Origin: Paenibacillus maysiensis
GTDB taxonomy: Bacteria; Bacillota; Bacilli; Paenibacillales; Paenibacillaceae
Direction of reading: 5' to 3'
Length of the DNA stretch: 44,952 nt
NCBI RefSeq assembly: GCF_000520815.1
Contig: NZ_ASRY01000109.1
Span: 1 to 44,952, forward strand
The position numbers were made by a program, and so were the translations under genes. The notes under the pieces are model-generated. The model did not search any database. It was not told the DNA's origin and worked only from the letters and a program-made list of their open reading frames with translations. Shown here piece by piece: positions 37,194-44,656 of the stretch (positions are counted from its first letter, which is position 1; every line of letters starts with the position of its first letter).

Positions 37194-37853
37194 TTACTCA
37201 AATTTAAAACGTTTTTCCAGCGCTCTAAAGAATAGCGTCAGCACCAAAGCCAACAACAAATAGATCATAGCCGCTACAAAATAAGGCACAATCGTAAAAT
37301 CACGGTTCACAGCCGTATTCGCAAAATGCAGCAGTTCCGGTACAGCTACCGCGTATAGCAGAGCCGTATCCTTGACCAATGTTGTCGCCTCATTCGTGAC
37401 CGCAGGCAAAGCAATCCGTACCATTTGTGGCACAATGACTCTAATCAGCGTCTGCGACTTGCTCAGGCCCAGCACTTGTGAAGCTTCGTATTGCCCCTTA
37501 TCAATCGACAACATCCCGCCTCTGAAAATTTCAGCAAAATAAGCCGCATAATTCAGCACAAACGCCAGCAACGCAGCCGTTGTCCGGTCCAGAACCAGAT
37601 ACTCCCCGATCACAGGCAACATCGGCAGACCAAAGCAAAAGAACAGCAATTGCAGCAAAAGCGGTGTGCCCCGTATGACATAAATGTACGTATGCATCAG
37701 CCAGGCAATAGGCTTAATTCGGCTTTTCGCTAGCAACGTAACGATAAATCCCAGCGGAATGGACAAGATGAGCGTGATAAAAAATAAAATAACCGTCATC
37801 TGCGCCCCTTCGAGCATAGGCTTCATAATTCGTAAAATATAATCCATACTCAT
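37194..37853 (-). CDS. Polar amino acid ABC transporter permease
   Basis: Inner membrane permease of 219 residues of the HisM/HisQ/GlnP group. About five membrane helices. The EAA loop for the ATPase contact is EASQVLGLSKSQTLIRVIVPQ (two parts, near residues 132-152), and YVIRGTPLLLQL is the family signature near residue 58. ATG 37853 has AGGAGTCG upstream. One permease gene means a homodimer. It lies between the binding protein (40-nt gap) and ATPase genes. Confidence 0.9.
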   Translation of the reverse strand: MSMDYILRIMKPMLEGAQMTVILFFITLILSIPLGFIVTLLAKSRIKPIAWLMHTYIYVIRGTPLLLQLLFFCFGLPMLPVIGEYLVLDRTTAALLAFVLNYAAYFAEIFRGGMLSIDKGQYEASQVLGLSKSQTLIRVIVPQMVRIALPAVTNEATTLVKDTALLYAVAVPELLHFANTAVNRDFTIVPYFVAAMIYLLLALVLTLFFRALEKRFKFE

Positions 37854-37893
37854 AACCTTCGACTCCTAAACCCTTAGTTCAATACGCTACGTA

Positions 37894-38658
37894 TTAATTC
37901 AAAACTTTATCTTCACCAAACCACTTTTTCGAAATCTCAGCAGCTTTGCCATTCTTGTGCAGCTCATCCAAAGCAGATTGCAATTGCGTCAGCAGCTCAT
38001 CGTTCCCTTTTTTCACGCCGATGCCATACTCCTCAGGGGCCAGCGATTCATCAAGCAGCTTATACGTTCCTGGCTCTTTGGACATATAGTATTTGGCTAC
38101 CACTTCATCAATGACAACCGCATCCAAACGTCCAGTTTTCAGGTCGGTCAAAGCGAGCACATTATCGGGATACTCAGACACCTTCACCTTGCTCTTGATC
38201 GGATTCGCATCTAGTGCATCGGCTGCCGAGGACAATGTTTGAAGACCCACGTTTTTGCCCGCCAAATCGTCCAGCCTCGTGAGATTGGATTTGACCGGAA
38301 GCGCGATCACCTGACTATTTTTCAGATACGGCTTCGTAAACAGCACTTTTTCCTTGCGCTCATCCGTAATCGTATATCCGTTCCAAATCAGATCAATACG
38401 GCCGCTGTTCAGCTCGGATTCTTTGGTAGACCAGTCAATGGGCTGAAATTCCACTTGCTTACCCATCTGCGCCGCAGCCGCCTTGGCGTAATCAATATCA
38501 AATCCGGTCAGCTCGTTATTTTCATCTCTAAAACCCATCGGTGCAAATTTATCATCAATTCCGATGATCAGCTTGCTGTTATCTTTACCGCCGGAACATC
38601 CGGCTAAAACGATCATAATCAATCCAATCATCATTGTGAACATGGCTGTTTTTCTCAT
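37894..38658 (-). CDS. Amino acid ABC transporter substrate-binding lipoprotein
   Basis: Lipoprotein of 254 residues: signal peptide with lipobox VLAGC, lipidated C21, then a family 3 (SBP_bac_3) binding fold. Conserved stretches are KFAPMGFRDENNELTGFDID, RIDLIWNGYTITDERKEKV and LKTGRLDAVVIDEVVAKYY; the D-x-A-x-x-D binding pattern is in the last. ATG 38658 has GGAGGG upstream. First gene of the operon. The specificity (glutamine, cystine, arginine or other) cannot be decided; the fold is nearest to those for polar amino acids or cystine. No T-box, L-box or S-box leader was recognised upstream. Confidence 0.9.
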   Translation of the reverse strand: MRKTAMFTMMIGLIMIVLAGCSGGKDNSKLIIGIDDKFAPMGFRDENNELTGFDIDYAKAAAAQMGKQVEFQPIDWSTKESELNSGRIDLIWNGYTITDERKEKVLFTKPYLKNSQVIALPVKSNLTRLDDLAGKNVGLQTLSSAADALDANPIKSKVKVSEYPDNVLALTDLKTGRLDAVVIDEVVAKYYMSKEPGTYKLLDESLAPEEYGIGVKKGNDELLTQLQSALDELHKNGKAAEISKKWFGEDKVLN

Positions 38659-38743
38659 TTTATTCCCTCCAGCAATGGTAACTTCCCTATCCTAAAGGAC
38701 AGGCGGCAAACGCTTTAGTTCGTTAACACGTTATCAGAGTATC

Positions 38744-38772
38744 ATCATAACATACCGCAGGATACTCGTCGA
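38744..38772 (-). promoter_or_regulatory. Promoter candidate of the amino acid ABC operon
   Basis: On the minus strand TCGACG (38772-38767), 17 bp, TATGAT (38749-38744): 4/6 and 5/6 matches to the sigma-A hexamers. An inverted repeat GAGTATC (38737-38743) / GATACTC (38761-38767) embraces the -10 box and could be an operator. Confidence 0.45.
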
Positions 38773-38879
38773 GAGGAATAAGCGGAATCTTAGCCTTATA
38801 ATAATGGAAAAACTGTGACGAAAATTTGACCAAGGTTCTATAATGTAAAACCTTACCTAAACGTATGAGAAGCTTTCTT

Positions 38880-39033
38880 GCGGTTGGTAGGCGCTGCGCG
38901 TACAGATTGTTCTTCCGATCGCCATCGCCCTCGGATTTTTATTATTTTATACAACCTGTAAAGGTTAAAATCCGGGACAAAAGCGAACGCTTCGCTTCTT
39001 CAGAACAATTCTGCCCGCTCCGCTCGCAACCGC
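38880..39033 (+). repeat. Copy E of the long inverted-repeat family (full form)
   Basis: Ends GCGGTTG (38880-38886) and CAACCGC (39027-39033) are perfect inverted repeats. Nested stems follow: TTGTTCT (38907-38913) with AGAACAA (39002-39008), CGGATTTT (38932-38939) with AAAATCCG (38967-38974), and AACC/GGTT around a 6-nt loop at the centre. No open reading frame inside. It lies between the promoter area of the amino acid ABC operon and the Fic gene. Confidence 0.7.
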
Positions 39034-39155
39034 CGTAATGCTTCTATACTTTTTTGACTTTTCCTGAAATCGTTAAGGGACAGTTACATAAATATATTGA
39101 TTTGCGGTAATTTAGCGGCAAATGTGTTATAAATCAGTGAGAAGGAGGTTTTATA

Positions 39156-40127
39156 ATGTTTAAACCGAGATATACCATTACGTCGTCGATGATTAATGAT
39201 TTACTGAAAATAGAACGCTCCAGCGTAGTTGTAGAACAGCTTCCACTTCCGGCAACGATTCTTGAGGAATTAAAAAAAGAAGCGCAAGAGGTGACTGTAC
39301 TACTTTCAACCAAAATGGAAGGTAACACACTGGACAATGAAGCAAAGCGGAAGGTTCTTTATAAATCTAGTAAAAACGACGAAGAGCAAGAGGTTTATAG
39401 CTTGATGAAGGCCATTGAATTTCTAGATGAGTCGGAGCAGCGTGAACTGCCCATCACCGAAGAATGGATTAAAAAACTACATGCTATCATCAAAGTAGTA
39501 CATGGACGCAGACCTAGACTGAGCGAATACCGTAATGAACAAAATAAAGTCGGCGACCGCAATCAAGCAGGTTTTTATCTCCCGCCGGAGTCTCAAGATG
39601 TTCCCGTTCTGATGGAAGACTTGATTGCATGGGTTAATTCGCCGCATAATGTGAATTTAGCTGCTCCAATTCAAGCAGGAACAGCCATGTGGCAGTTTCT
39701 AACTATTCATCCGTACATGGATGGCAACGGACGAACTGCTCGTATGATCGCTACGTACATTTTGCGTAGAGGGGGTTATGGTCTGAAAGGATTGTTCGTT
39801 TTGGAAAATTTCTACGATCGAAACCTAAATGATTATTACCGTGCTTTGCAGATGAAGCTTTCCCATAACTATTATTTTGGTCGAAATGATGCAGATATAA
39901 CTGTTTGGTTGGAGTACTTTTTGAGTGGATTGGCCGAAGTATACTCAGAAGCAGCAGAGATCGTTCGACAAAAAAATAGCGAGCTGCTCAGGGTAGAACC
40001 TGAACTGATCCGTAAACTGGACATACAGCAACGTACACTATTCCGTCAATTGGTATTCTATTGTAAGCTTCCTCTACTATCCCATTTATTAAACGAAACT
40101 CTAAATTCTGTTCCTAGCCCTAACTGA
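39156..40127 (+). CDS. Fic/DOC family protein (AMPylator-type), C-terminus apparently lost
   Basis: Predicted nucleotidyl-transferase of 323 residues that modifies target proteins, usually with AMP. The Fic motif HPYMDGNGR is at 185-193 with catalytic H185. An N-terminal inhibitory helix with STKMEGN (51-57, E55) marks a class II Fic protein that holds itself inactive. RPRLSEYRNEQNKVG is the typical pre-Fic loop. The start ATG 39156 has GAAGGAGG. Family members of this type usually carry a C-terminal winged-helix domain of about 60-80 residues. Here the sequence departs after LDIQQRTLFRQL, and the last ~23 codons are antisense to the end of the histidine kinase gene. The core should still be active. 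Confidence 0.82.
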   Translation: MFKPRYTITSSMINDLLKIERSSVVVEQLPLPATILEELKKEAQEVTVLLSTKMEGNTLDNEAKRKVLYKSSKNDEEQEVYSLMKAIEFLDESEQRELPITEEWIKKLHAIIKVVHGRRPRLSEYRNEQNKVGDRNQAGFYLPPESQDVPVLMEDLIAWVNSPHNVNLAAPIQAGTAMWQFLTIHPYMDGNGRTARMIATYILRRGGYGLKGLFVLENFYDRNLNDYYRALQMKLSHNYYFGRNDADITVWLEYFLSGLAEVYSEAAEIVRQKNSELLRVEPELIRKLDIQQRTLFRQLVFYCKLPLLSHLLNETLNSVPSPN

Positions 40128-41317
40128 CTTACAACGGTGATCATACCGCCTTGCTCTTCAATAATAGACTTGGATAAGGACAAGCCAATGCCAAGACTTT
40201 GTGGCTTTGTCGTTCTTCTCCCTCTATAAAATCGTTCAAAAATGTGAGGCAAATCTTCTGGGGAAATGCCTTCTCCTTGATCTCGAATGATTACTGTCTG
40301 GAATAATGAATTTTTTTCTAAAATAACATCAATTCCTCCCTCTAGTGGCGTATGTTCCAGTGCATTTTTAATCAAGTTAATCAAGGCTTCTGTTAGCCAT
40401 TCTTCATCCGCCCAAACATACATATCTTCTCCACCATGAATGTGAATCTTCTGCTTCCTTTGCTCGGATAACATTCGCAACGAATGTACAGCATGATCGA
40501 TCATTTCTCTTACTCGAACGCGTTCTATCAGGAACGTTATTGCTCCGGCTTCAACCCGTGCCATCTTCAGTAAACTGATAATCAGCCATTCCATTCGCTC
40601 TAGTTGTTGACGGCCTCGATCCAGAAATTTCGTTCTCATTTCTTCCTTCATATGAGGATCATTTAGCAAATTTTCATTAAAAACGATGAGGGTTGCTAGT
40701 GGCGTTTTGAGCTGATGCGAAATATCGGAAAGCAGGTTGCGTAGAAACATTTTCTCTTGTTGGAGTTGCCGAAGACTGTTGTGTAACCTTTCGGCCATCG
40801 CGTTAAAGTTTCGTCCTAATGCGCCAAAGTCTCCTTCATCATTCTCGGGAAGCGGTTGATCAAACTGATGTTCAACAACCTGCTCCGCTGCAAAGGTTAT
40901 GGTTCGAATCTTGTTAAATATTTTGCGGTATTCCCATCCCAATAACAGCAGTAATGGAATACTATAAAGCAAAACCTGAGTCGCCGTTTTCATGGGTAAG
41001 GCGTTATCCGAGAGTACAGGTTGATCGTTTACGGGCATATCTTCCTTATATGCATATTGAGCCAGGCTGCGTTTTCCCTCTACGATTTCATCTTCTTGTG
41101 CACCCTGAGTGATAAAGTGGATAATTTCATTTTCTAGTTGAGGAGCTTGCTTCAAAACATAACCAATCAATGCAGCATTTTGATTAACCACGGCCTTATT
41201 GATCTGACTGACTTGATAACTCATATAAAAGAATATGATTACCGCTAACATAACTTGTAATACGATCGCTTTAACAGTAATAGACTTCCACTCTGGATTA
41301 CGGACGAATTCATTCAT
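40058..41317 (-). CDS. Sensor histidine kinase of a two-component system
   Basis: Membrane kinase of 419 residues. Membrane helices at about 14-34 and 112-128 enclose an extracytoplasmic domain of ~75 residues. HAMP (about 130-185), the H-box LLSDISHQLKTPLATL with H201, N-box LINLIKNALEHTP, G boxes DQGEGI and GIGLSLSKSI follow. ATG 41317 has GGGAG and is 3 nt from the response regulator stop (41321). The signal is unknown: no transporter or target gene is linked on the 3' side, where the Fic gene converges and overlaps by 70 nt. The last residues (KWDSRGSLQ) may derive from the junction. Confidence 0.87.
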   Translation of the reverse strand: MNEFVRNPEWKSITVKAIVLQVMLAVIIFFYMSYQVSQINKAVVNQNAALIGYVLKQAPQLENEIIHFITQGAQEDEIVEGKRSLAQYAYKEDMPVNDQPVLSDNALPMKTATQVLLYSIPLLLLLGWEYRKIFNKIRTITFAAEQVVEHQFDQPLPENDEGDFGALGRNFNAMAERLHNSLRQLQQEKMFLRNLLSDISHQLKTPLATLIVFNENLLNDPHMKEEMRTKFLDRGRQQLERMEWLIISLLKMARVEAGAITFLIERVRVREMIDHAVHSLRMLSEQRKQKIHIHGGEDMYVWADEEWLTEALINLIKNALEHTPLEGGIDVILEKNSLFQTVIIRDQGEGISPEDLPHIFERFYRGRRTTKPQSLGIGLSLSKSIIEEQGGMITVVSQLGLGTEFRVSFNKWDSRGSLQ

Positions 41318-41320
41318 GGT

Positions 41321-42016
41321 TTATCTCCCTACAATATCTGCATTCCATTTATATCCGACTCCTCGAACGGTAATGATGTATCTCGGTACCGCAGGAACAT
41401 CCTTGATCTTCTCTCTTAACCTTCTGATATGAACTGAAAGGGTGTTGTTATCGATGAATTCTCCTGACATATCCCACAGACTGTTAAGGATGATACTTCT
41501 GCTGCAAATTTGCTTGGGGTGAGTCATTAACATCAATAGCAATCGATATTCCAGCCCCGTCAATAAAAGTTCCTGATTGTTTTTAAGAACAATTCCTTCT
41601 AGAACTCGAACTTCAATATCGTCGGATATCCATCTATTCGGTTCATCCGTGGGCTTATGATTGCGCCTTAATACGGCTTTCATTCTAGAGAGAAGTTCTT
41701 TGGTACGGAGCGGTTTGGTCATATAATCATCTGCTCCCAAATCAAGACCAGCAACAACATTTGTCTCCTCATCCAAAGCTGTCAAAAAAATGATGGGAAC
41801 CTGAGATAATGCACGGATTTCCCTACACAGGTCATACCCTGAACCATCAGGTAAATTTATATCCAACAAAATTAAATCGATGTTGTCTGTCTTTAATGCC
41901 TTTCTGGCTTCTTCCAAGCTACCGGCAAGAACAACGGCATATCCTTCACTTGTTAAAGTATATTCAATACCGAACACCAAATTATCATCATCTTCAACCA
42001 GTAAAATTCGATTCAT
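41321..42016 (-). CDS. OmpR/PhoB-family response regulator
   Basis: Cytoplasmic regulator of 231 residues. Receiver domain with acidic pocket E8-D9-D10, phospho-acceptor D52 (LLDINLPDGSG), T/A and K residues in FLTALDEE and YMTKPLRTKEL, then a winged-helix DNA-binding domain (LTGLEYRLLLMLMTHP, NTLSVHIRRLREKI, TVRGVGYKW). ATG 42016 has GAGGTG upstream. First gene of the pair with the kinase. A 16-bp perfect palindrome lies 126 bp upstream (42142-42157). Confidence 0.9.
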   Translation of the reverse strand: MNRILLVEDDDNLVFGIEYTLTSEGYAVVLAGSLEEARKALKTDNIDLILLDINLPDGSGYDLCREIRALSQVPIIFLTALDEETNVVAGLDLGADDYMTKPLRTKELLSRMKAVLRRNHKPTDEPNRWISDDIEVRVLEGIVLKNNQELLLTGLEYRLLLMLMTHPKQICSRSIILNSLWDMSGEFIDNNTLSVHIRRLREKIKDVPAVPRYIITVRGVGYKWNADIVGR

Positions 42017-42141
42017 TGAGCACCTCAGTTTAATTCAAGAAAGTTTTTAAAATGCTTACTTATTATCGTACAGAACTCCATACAATTCCGTTTTTCAAAA
42101 AAATGGCGGCGGTAAAACTACACCGTTTTTCCACTGTATCA

Positions 42142-42157
42142 TGAAAGATATCTTTCA
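42142..42157. promoter_or_regulatory. Perfect 16-bp palindrome upstream of the two-component operon
   Basis: TGAAAGATATCTTTCA is identical on both strands. It lies in the 190-bp space between the response regulator start and the transposase remnant. A regulator site is likely by its symmetry, but no known consensus was matched. Confidence 0.4.
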
Positions 42158-42205
42158 CAAAGCTGTTTAGTGGAAAATTTATTAAAGACAACTCTGGTTC
42201 ACCCA

Positions 42206-42570
42206 TTAAACGTCCCAAAAATCATCAACCAATGTGGAATAATTTTTAAGTTGAGAAAGCCTATTTCTAAGCCACGCCCAGTGAGGGAAAATTTTCTGTT
42301 GTTCATGCCCAAATGGAGAAGGCAGGCTCCCTTTCGGACTAAATGTCGGGCTATTTTCTTCACATTCTGTCATCAACGCCTGTTGCTGCATTTTGGCTTT
42401 GCCCCGCATTCGGCAACGACGGTACCCGTGTAGATTTTTGGCATCAGCAAGCTACGCTCAATGGCTTGAGCGCGGCACTTGTAGATCTGCTCGTCTTCGG
42501 CGCTTATCCGGTTTTGGTGTACTTTCTTTTTGTAGTCCTCTAAACTATCAAGTTCAATGCTGTGATACAA
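42206..42570 (-). pseudogene. Frameshifted C-terminal remnant of an IS1182-type transposase
   Basis: One minus-strand frame reads DYKKKVHQNRISAEDEQIYK then CRAQAIERS; the next frame continues with DAKNLHGYRRCRMRGKAKM and QQQALMT. Together they give the conserved end of IS1182-type DDE transposases (IERSFADAKxLHGxRxxRxRG), with a frameshift right after IERS near position 42457. The N-terminal three quarters and any terminal repeats are missing. Dead insertion sequence. Confidence 0.75.
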
Positions 42571-42785
42571 AATAGAACTTATTCTAGTCCAGTTAAGCTT
42601 TAAGTCTACTAAGTATTCTTCGAAATAGCGTTCATAAAAATGACCTTTGGGGAGCCATTACAAATGTGATCCGATCTAGTTCATCTATATCCAAAAAAAA
42701 TTTTCTCATTTGCTATACACTTCTTTTGTTTTCTTTATAGTATTGATCAAGAGTGTCAAAAATAATAAAAGATAAAAAAGCTTCC

Positions 42786-42815
42786 TTTAGAATTTCATGA
42801 TTGTCATTGTATAAT
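42786..42815 (+). promoter_or_regulatory. Promoter candidate of the arginase-family gene
   Basis: TTTAGA (42786-42791), 18 bp, perfect TATAAT (42810-42815). Nearer the gene, AGTGA (42888-42892) and TCACT (42901-42905) form a short inverted repeat. The rest of 42571-42931 (360 bp) is AT-rich and shows no gene. Confidence 0.4.
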
Positions 42816-42931
42816 CAGCATAATTTCAAATAGGCATTCCCTGTTATTTAGGGTTTGCAATATAAAAAGTAATCTTGTATCATTTTCAGTGAATGAACGA
42901 TCACTAACTTAAATAAAAGGAGAAATGTCTT

Positions 42932-43840
42932 ATGAATGAAATGGATACAAGCCGTACACTGCGTTTGTTATTCCCTCAATGGCAAGGAGGGAACAATCCT
43001 CCTTACGTTCTGGGAGCTCACTTGTTAAACTGGCTTGCTCCCAAGTCTAATGGTCCTTTTGAAGAAGTACCCGTCGATATGAACCCTAATGTAGAAAAAG
43101 AACAAGGTATAATTGCCAAAAGTACCGTGTTACAACAAGCTAGATCAGCCAAAAGTCTAATTCATAAACATAACCCTGAACGTATCGTTGTCCTTGGAGG
43201 GGATTGCAGTGTAGAACTTGCTCCTTTTTCTTATTTGAATGAGAAATATGATGGAGATGTTGCTCTGTTATGGGTAGATGCTCACCCTGATGTCTCGATC
43301 CCTGAAGACTTTGAAAACCATCATGCTCATGTTCTTGCCAATTTGCTTGGGGTAGGTGATCAGGAATTTGTTGCAGAGGTGCCTCATCTTTTTAAACCTG
43401 AACAAATCCTATATGTAGGATTGAACGACATGATCGATGCTCTTCACTCAGAGCCCATGAAAAACATGAAATTAGATATTGTAGGTCCCGATGAAATTAA
43501 GAAGGATAGTTCTAAAGTGCTCCAATGGCTAGCTGAGAAAAAACCGTCCAAGATTATTATTCATTTTGATCTGGATGTACTGGATATGAAAGAATTCCGC
43601 TCTATTCTGGTTGCTTATCCGGGAACATACGAAGAATACACCAAAAGCTTCCCACAAGGATCAAGTATGGAAACCATTATCCGAGTTTTGCAAGATGTAG
43701 CCAAATCCTATGATGTAGTCGGTCTAGGGATCACCGAACATTTCCCTTGGGACTCTTATTTCTTGGCGAACATGCTGTCTCGTTTACCTCTGCTTGGAGA
43801 TATTGATAATAAAGAGCGTCCAGTCTTTAATACACTTTAA
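42932..43840 (+). CDS. Arginase/agmatinase-family (ureohydrolase) protein
   Basis: Cytoplasmic, binuclear-manganese type fold, 302 residues. Metal-binding motifs: GGDCS (89-93), DAHPD (D116, H118, D120) and FDLDVLD (D213, D215). The usual GGDHS histidine, a manganese ligand in arginases, is a cysteine (C92); the other five ligands are present. The guanidino-substrate loop (DAHxDxN...SG) is not standard (DVSIPEDFENHH). So a ureohydrolase of other specificity is more likely than a true arginase. ATG 42932 has AAAGGAG upstream. The TetR gene follows 113 bp later on the same strand and may regulate it. Confidence 0.75.
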   Translation: MNEMDTSRTLRLLFPQWQGGNNPPYVLGAHLLNWLAPKSNGPFEEVPVDMNPNVEKEQGIIAKSTVLQQARSAKSLIHKHNPERIVVLGGDCSVELAPFSYLNEKYDGDVALLWVDAHPDVSIPEDFENHHAHVLANLLGVGDQEFVAEVPHLFKPEQILYVGLNDMIDALHSEPMKNMKLDIVGPDEIKKDSSKVLQWLAEKKPSKIIIHFDLDVLDMKEFRSILVAYPGTYEEYTKSFPQGSSMETIIRVLQDVAKSYDVVGLGITEHFPWDSYFLANMLSRLPLLGDIDNKERPVFNTL

Positions 43841-43859
43841 TCCAAATGCAGACTATGGT

Positions 43860-43887
43860 AATGTACATGGTATGATGGATGTACATT
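43860..43887. promoter_or_regulatory. Operator-like inverted repeat over the -10 box of the TetR gene
   Basis: AATGTACAT (43860-43868) and ATGTACATT (43879-43887) form a perfect 9-bp inverted repeat with a 10-bp spacer, and the spacer contains TATGAT (43871-43876), a good -10 hexamer. A TetR-family dimer bound here would block the promoter, so autoregulation is likely. Confidence 0.55.
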
Positions 43888-43909
43888 ATTTCGAGAAACA
43901 AGGAGGTTG

Positions 43910-43938
43910 CAGGGATAAGAGCCAAGAAGGTATCCCTG
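43910..43938 (+). promoter_or_regulatory. Hairpin in the TetR leader
   Basis: CAGGGATA (43910-43917) pairs perfectly with TATCCCTG (43931-43938). It lies between an unused AAGGAGG (43899-43905) and the TetR start at 43954, which itself lacks a clear ribosome site. Folding could bring the distant AAGGAGG nearer the start codon. Confidence 0.35.
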
Positions 43939-43953
43939 TACATTTGAAGTACA

Positions 43954-44577
43954 ATGAATAACTCTGAACCGCCTAAATCGAAACGAATGAAACAAAAAGA
44001 CGATAGCAGACGCTTGCTCATCGAGGCTGCTGTTCGATGTTTTTCACGCAATGGATTTCACAAAACAGGCATTGTCGAAATTGCAAAAGAAGCAGGAATG
44101 AGTGCAGGGAATCTGTACCGCCACTTTCCAAGTAAAGATGCATTTATTATTGCATTGGTGGAAGAAGAACAGCGCCATGCCTTGGCCAAAATGGAATTTA
44201 AAGAAACCGAAAAAGATCCTCTCGGACAGATTCTGACGATTATAACTAGTTGTGTCAGTAATCCCGTATATCCTATGGACCAGAGATTATGGATCGAAAT
44301 TTTGGCTGAAGCTTCACGCAATAAGGGTGTGCGACATGTCTTCAATCAAAGTGATATCATCATGCGCGAATCATTCAAGAATCTGCTTACAAGTGCTATT
44401 CATGAAAAACAAGTAGATCCAGATTATGATGTGGAGACCCTTTCTCTCTGGTTGTATGCGCTGATTGACGGCCTTATTGCACGTACAGCCACTGACGAAC
44501 AATTTAGTTTCGATCACCATATGAGTCAATTCAATCAACTGATTCGCCAAGCATTAAATCCCAAAGAGCTCCAGTAA
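43954..44577 (+). CDS. TetR/AcrR-family transcription regulator
   Basis: Cytoplasmic repressor of 207 residues. N-terminal helix-turn-helix: RLLIEAAVRCFSRNGFHKTG, then IVEIAKEAGMSAGNLYRHFPSKDAFI, the TetR signature. The C-terminal ~130 residues form the ligand domain (TetR_C_6-like, as in BetI-type proteins: PMDQRLWIEILAEASRN). No strong ribosome site directly before ATG 43954; ATG 43988 is an alternative. Upstream are an operator-like repeat over the promoter and a leader hairpin. Followed by a strong terminator. Targets likely include itself and possibly the arginase-family gene. Confidence 0.85.
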   Translation: MNNSEPPKSKRMKQKDDSRRLLIEAAVRCFSRNGFHKTGIVEIAKEAGMSAGNLYRHFPSKDAFIIALVEEEQRHALAKMEFKETEKDPLGQILTIITSCVSNPVYPMDQRLWIEILAEASRNKGVRHVFNQSDIIMRESFKNLLTSAIHEKQVDPDYDVETLSLWLYALIDGLIARTATDEQFSFDHHMSQFNQLIRQALNPKELQ

Positions 44578-44579
44578 AA

Positions 44580-44634
44580 GAAACAGCGGTAGCTATGGAC
44601 GAGAAAATAAAGTCCTAGACTGCCGCTGTTTTAC
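44580..44634. terminator. Bidirectional terminator after TetR
   Basis: AAACAGCGGTAG (44581-44592) pairs with CTGCCGCTGTTT (about 44621-44632) with one G-T pair, extended by inner GGAC/GTCC. A- and T-runs flank both sides; the converging DsbA-like gene ends at 44657. Confidence 0.75.
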
Positions 44635-44656
44635 GATTACTTTAATGGCGCCTCCG

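Noticed and set aside
34407..39033. CRISPR array formed by the repeated elements
   Set aside because: Copies are few, 80-150 bp long, in both orientations and separated by genes; there are no short regular repeats with unique spacers and no cas genes.
42170..42575. Several plus-strand frames of 60-87 codons
   Set aside because: They are antisense to the IS1182-type transposase remnant, which explains the coding-like character of this stretch.
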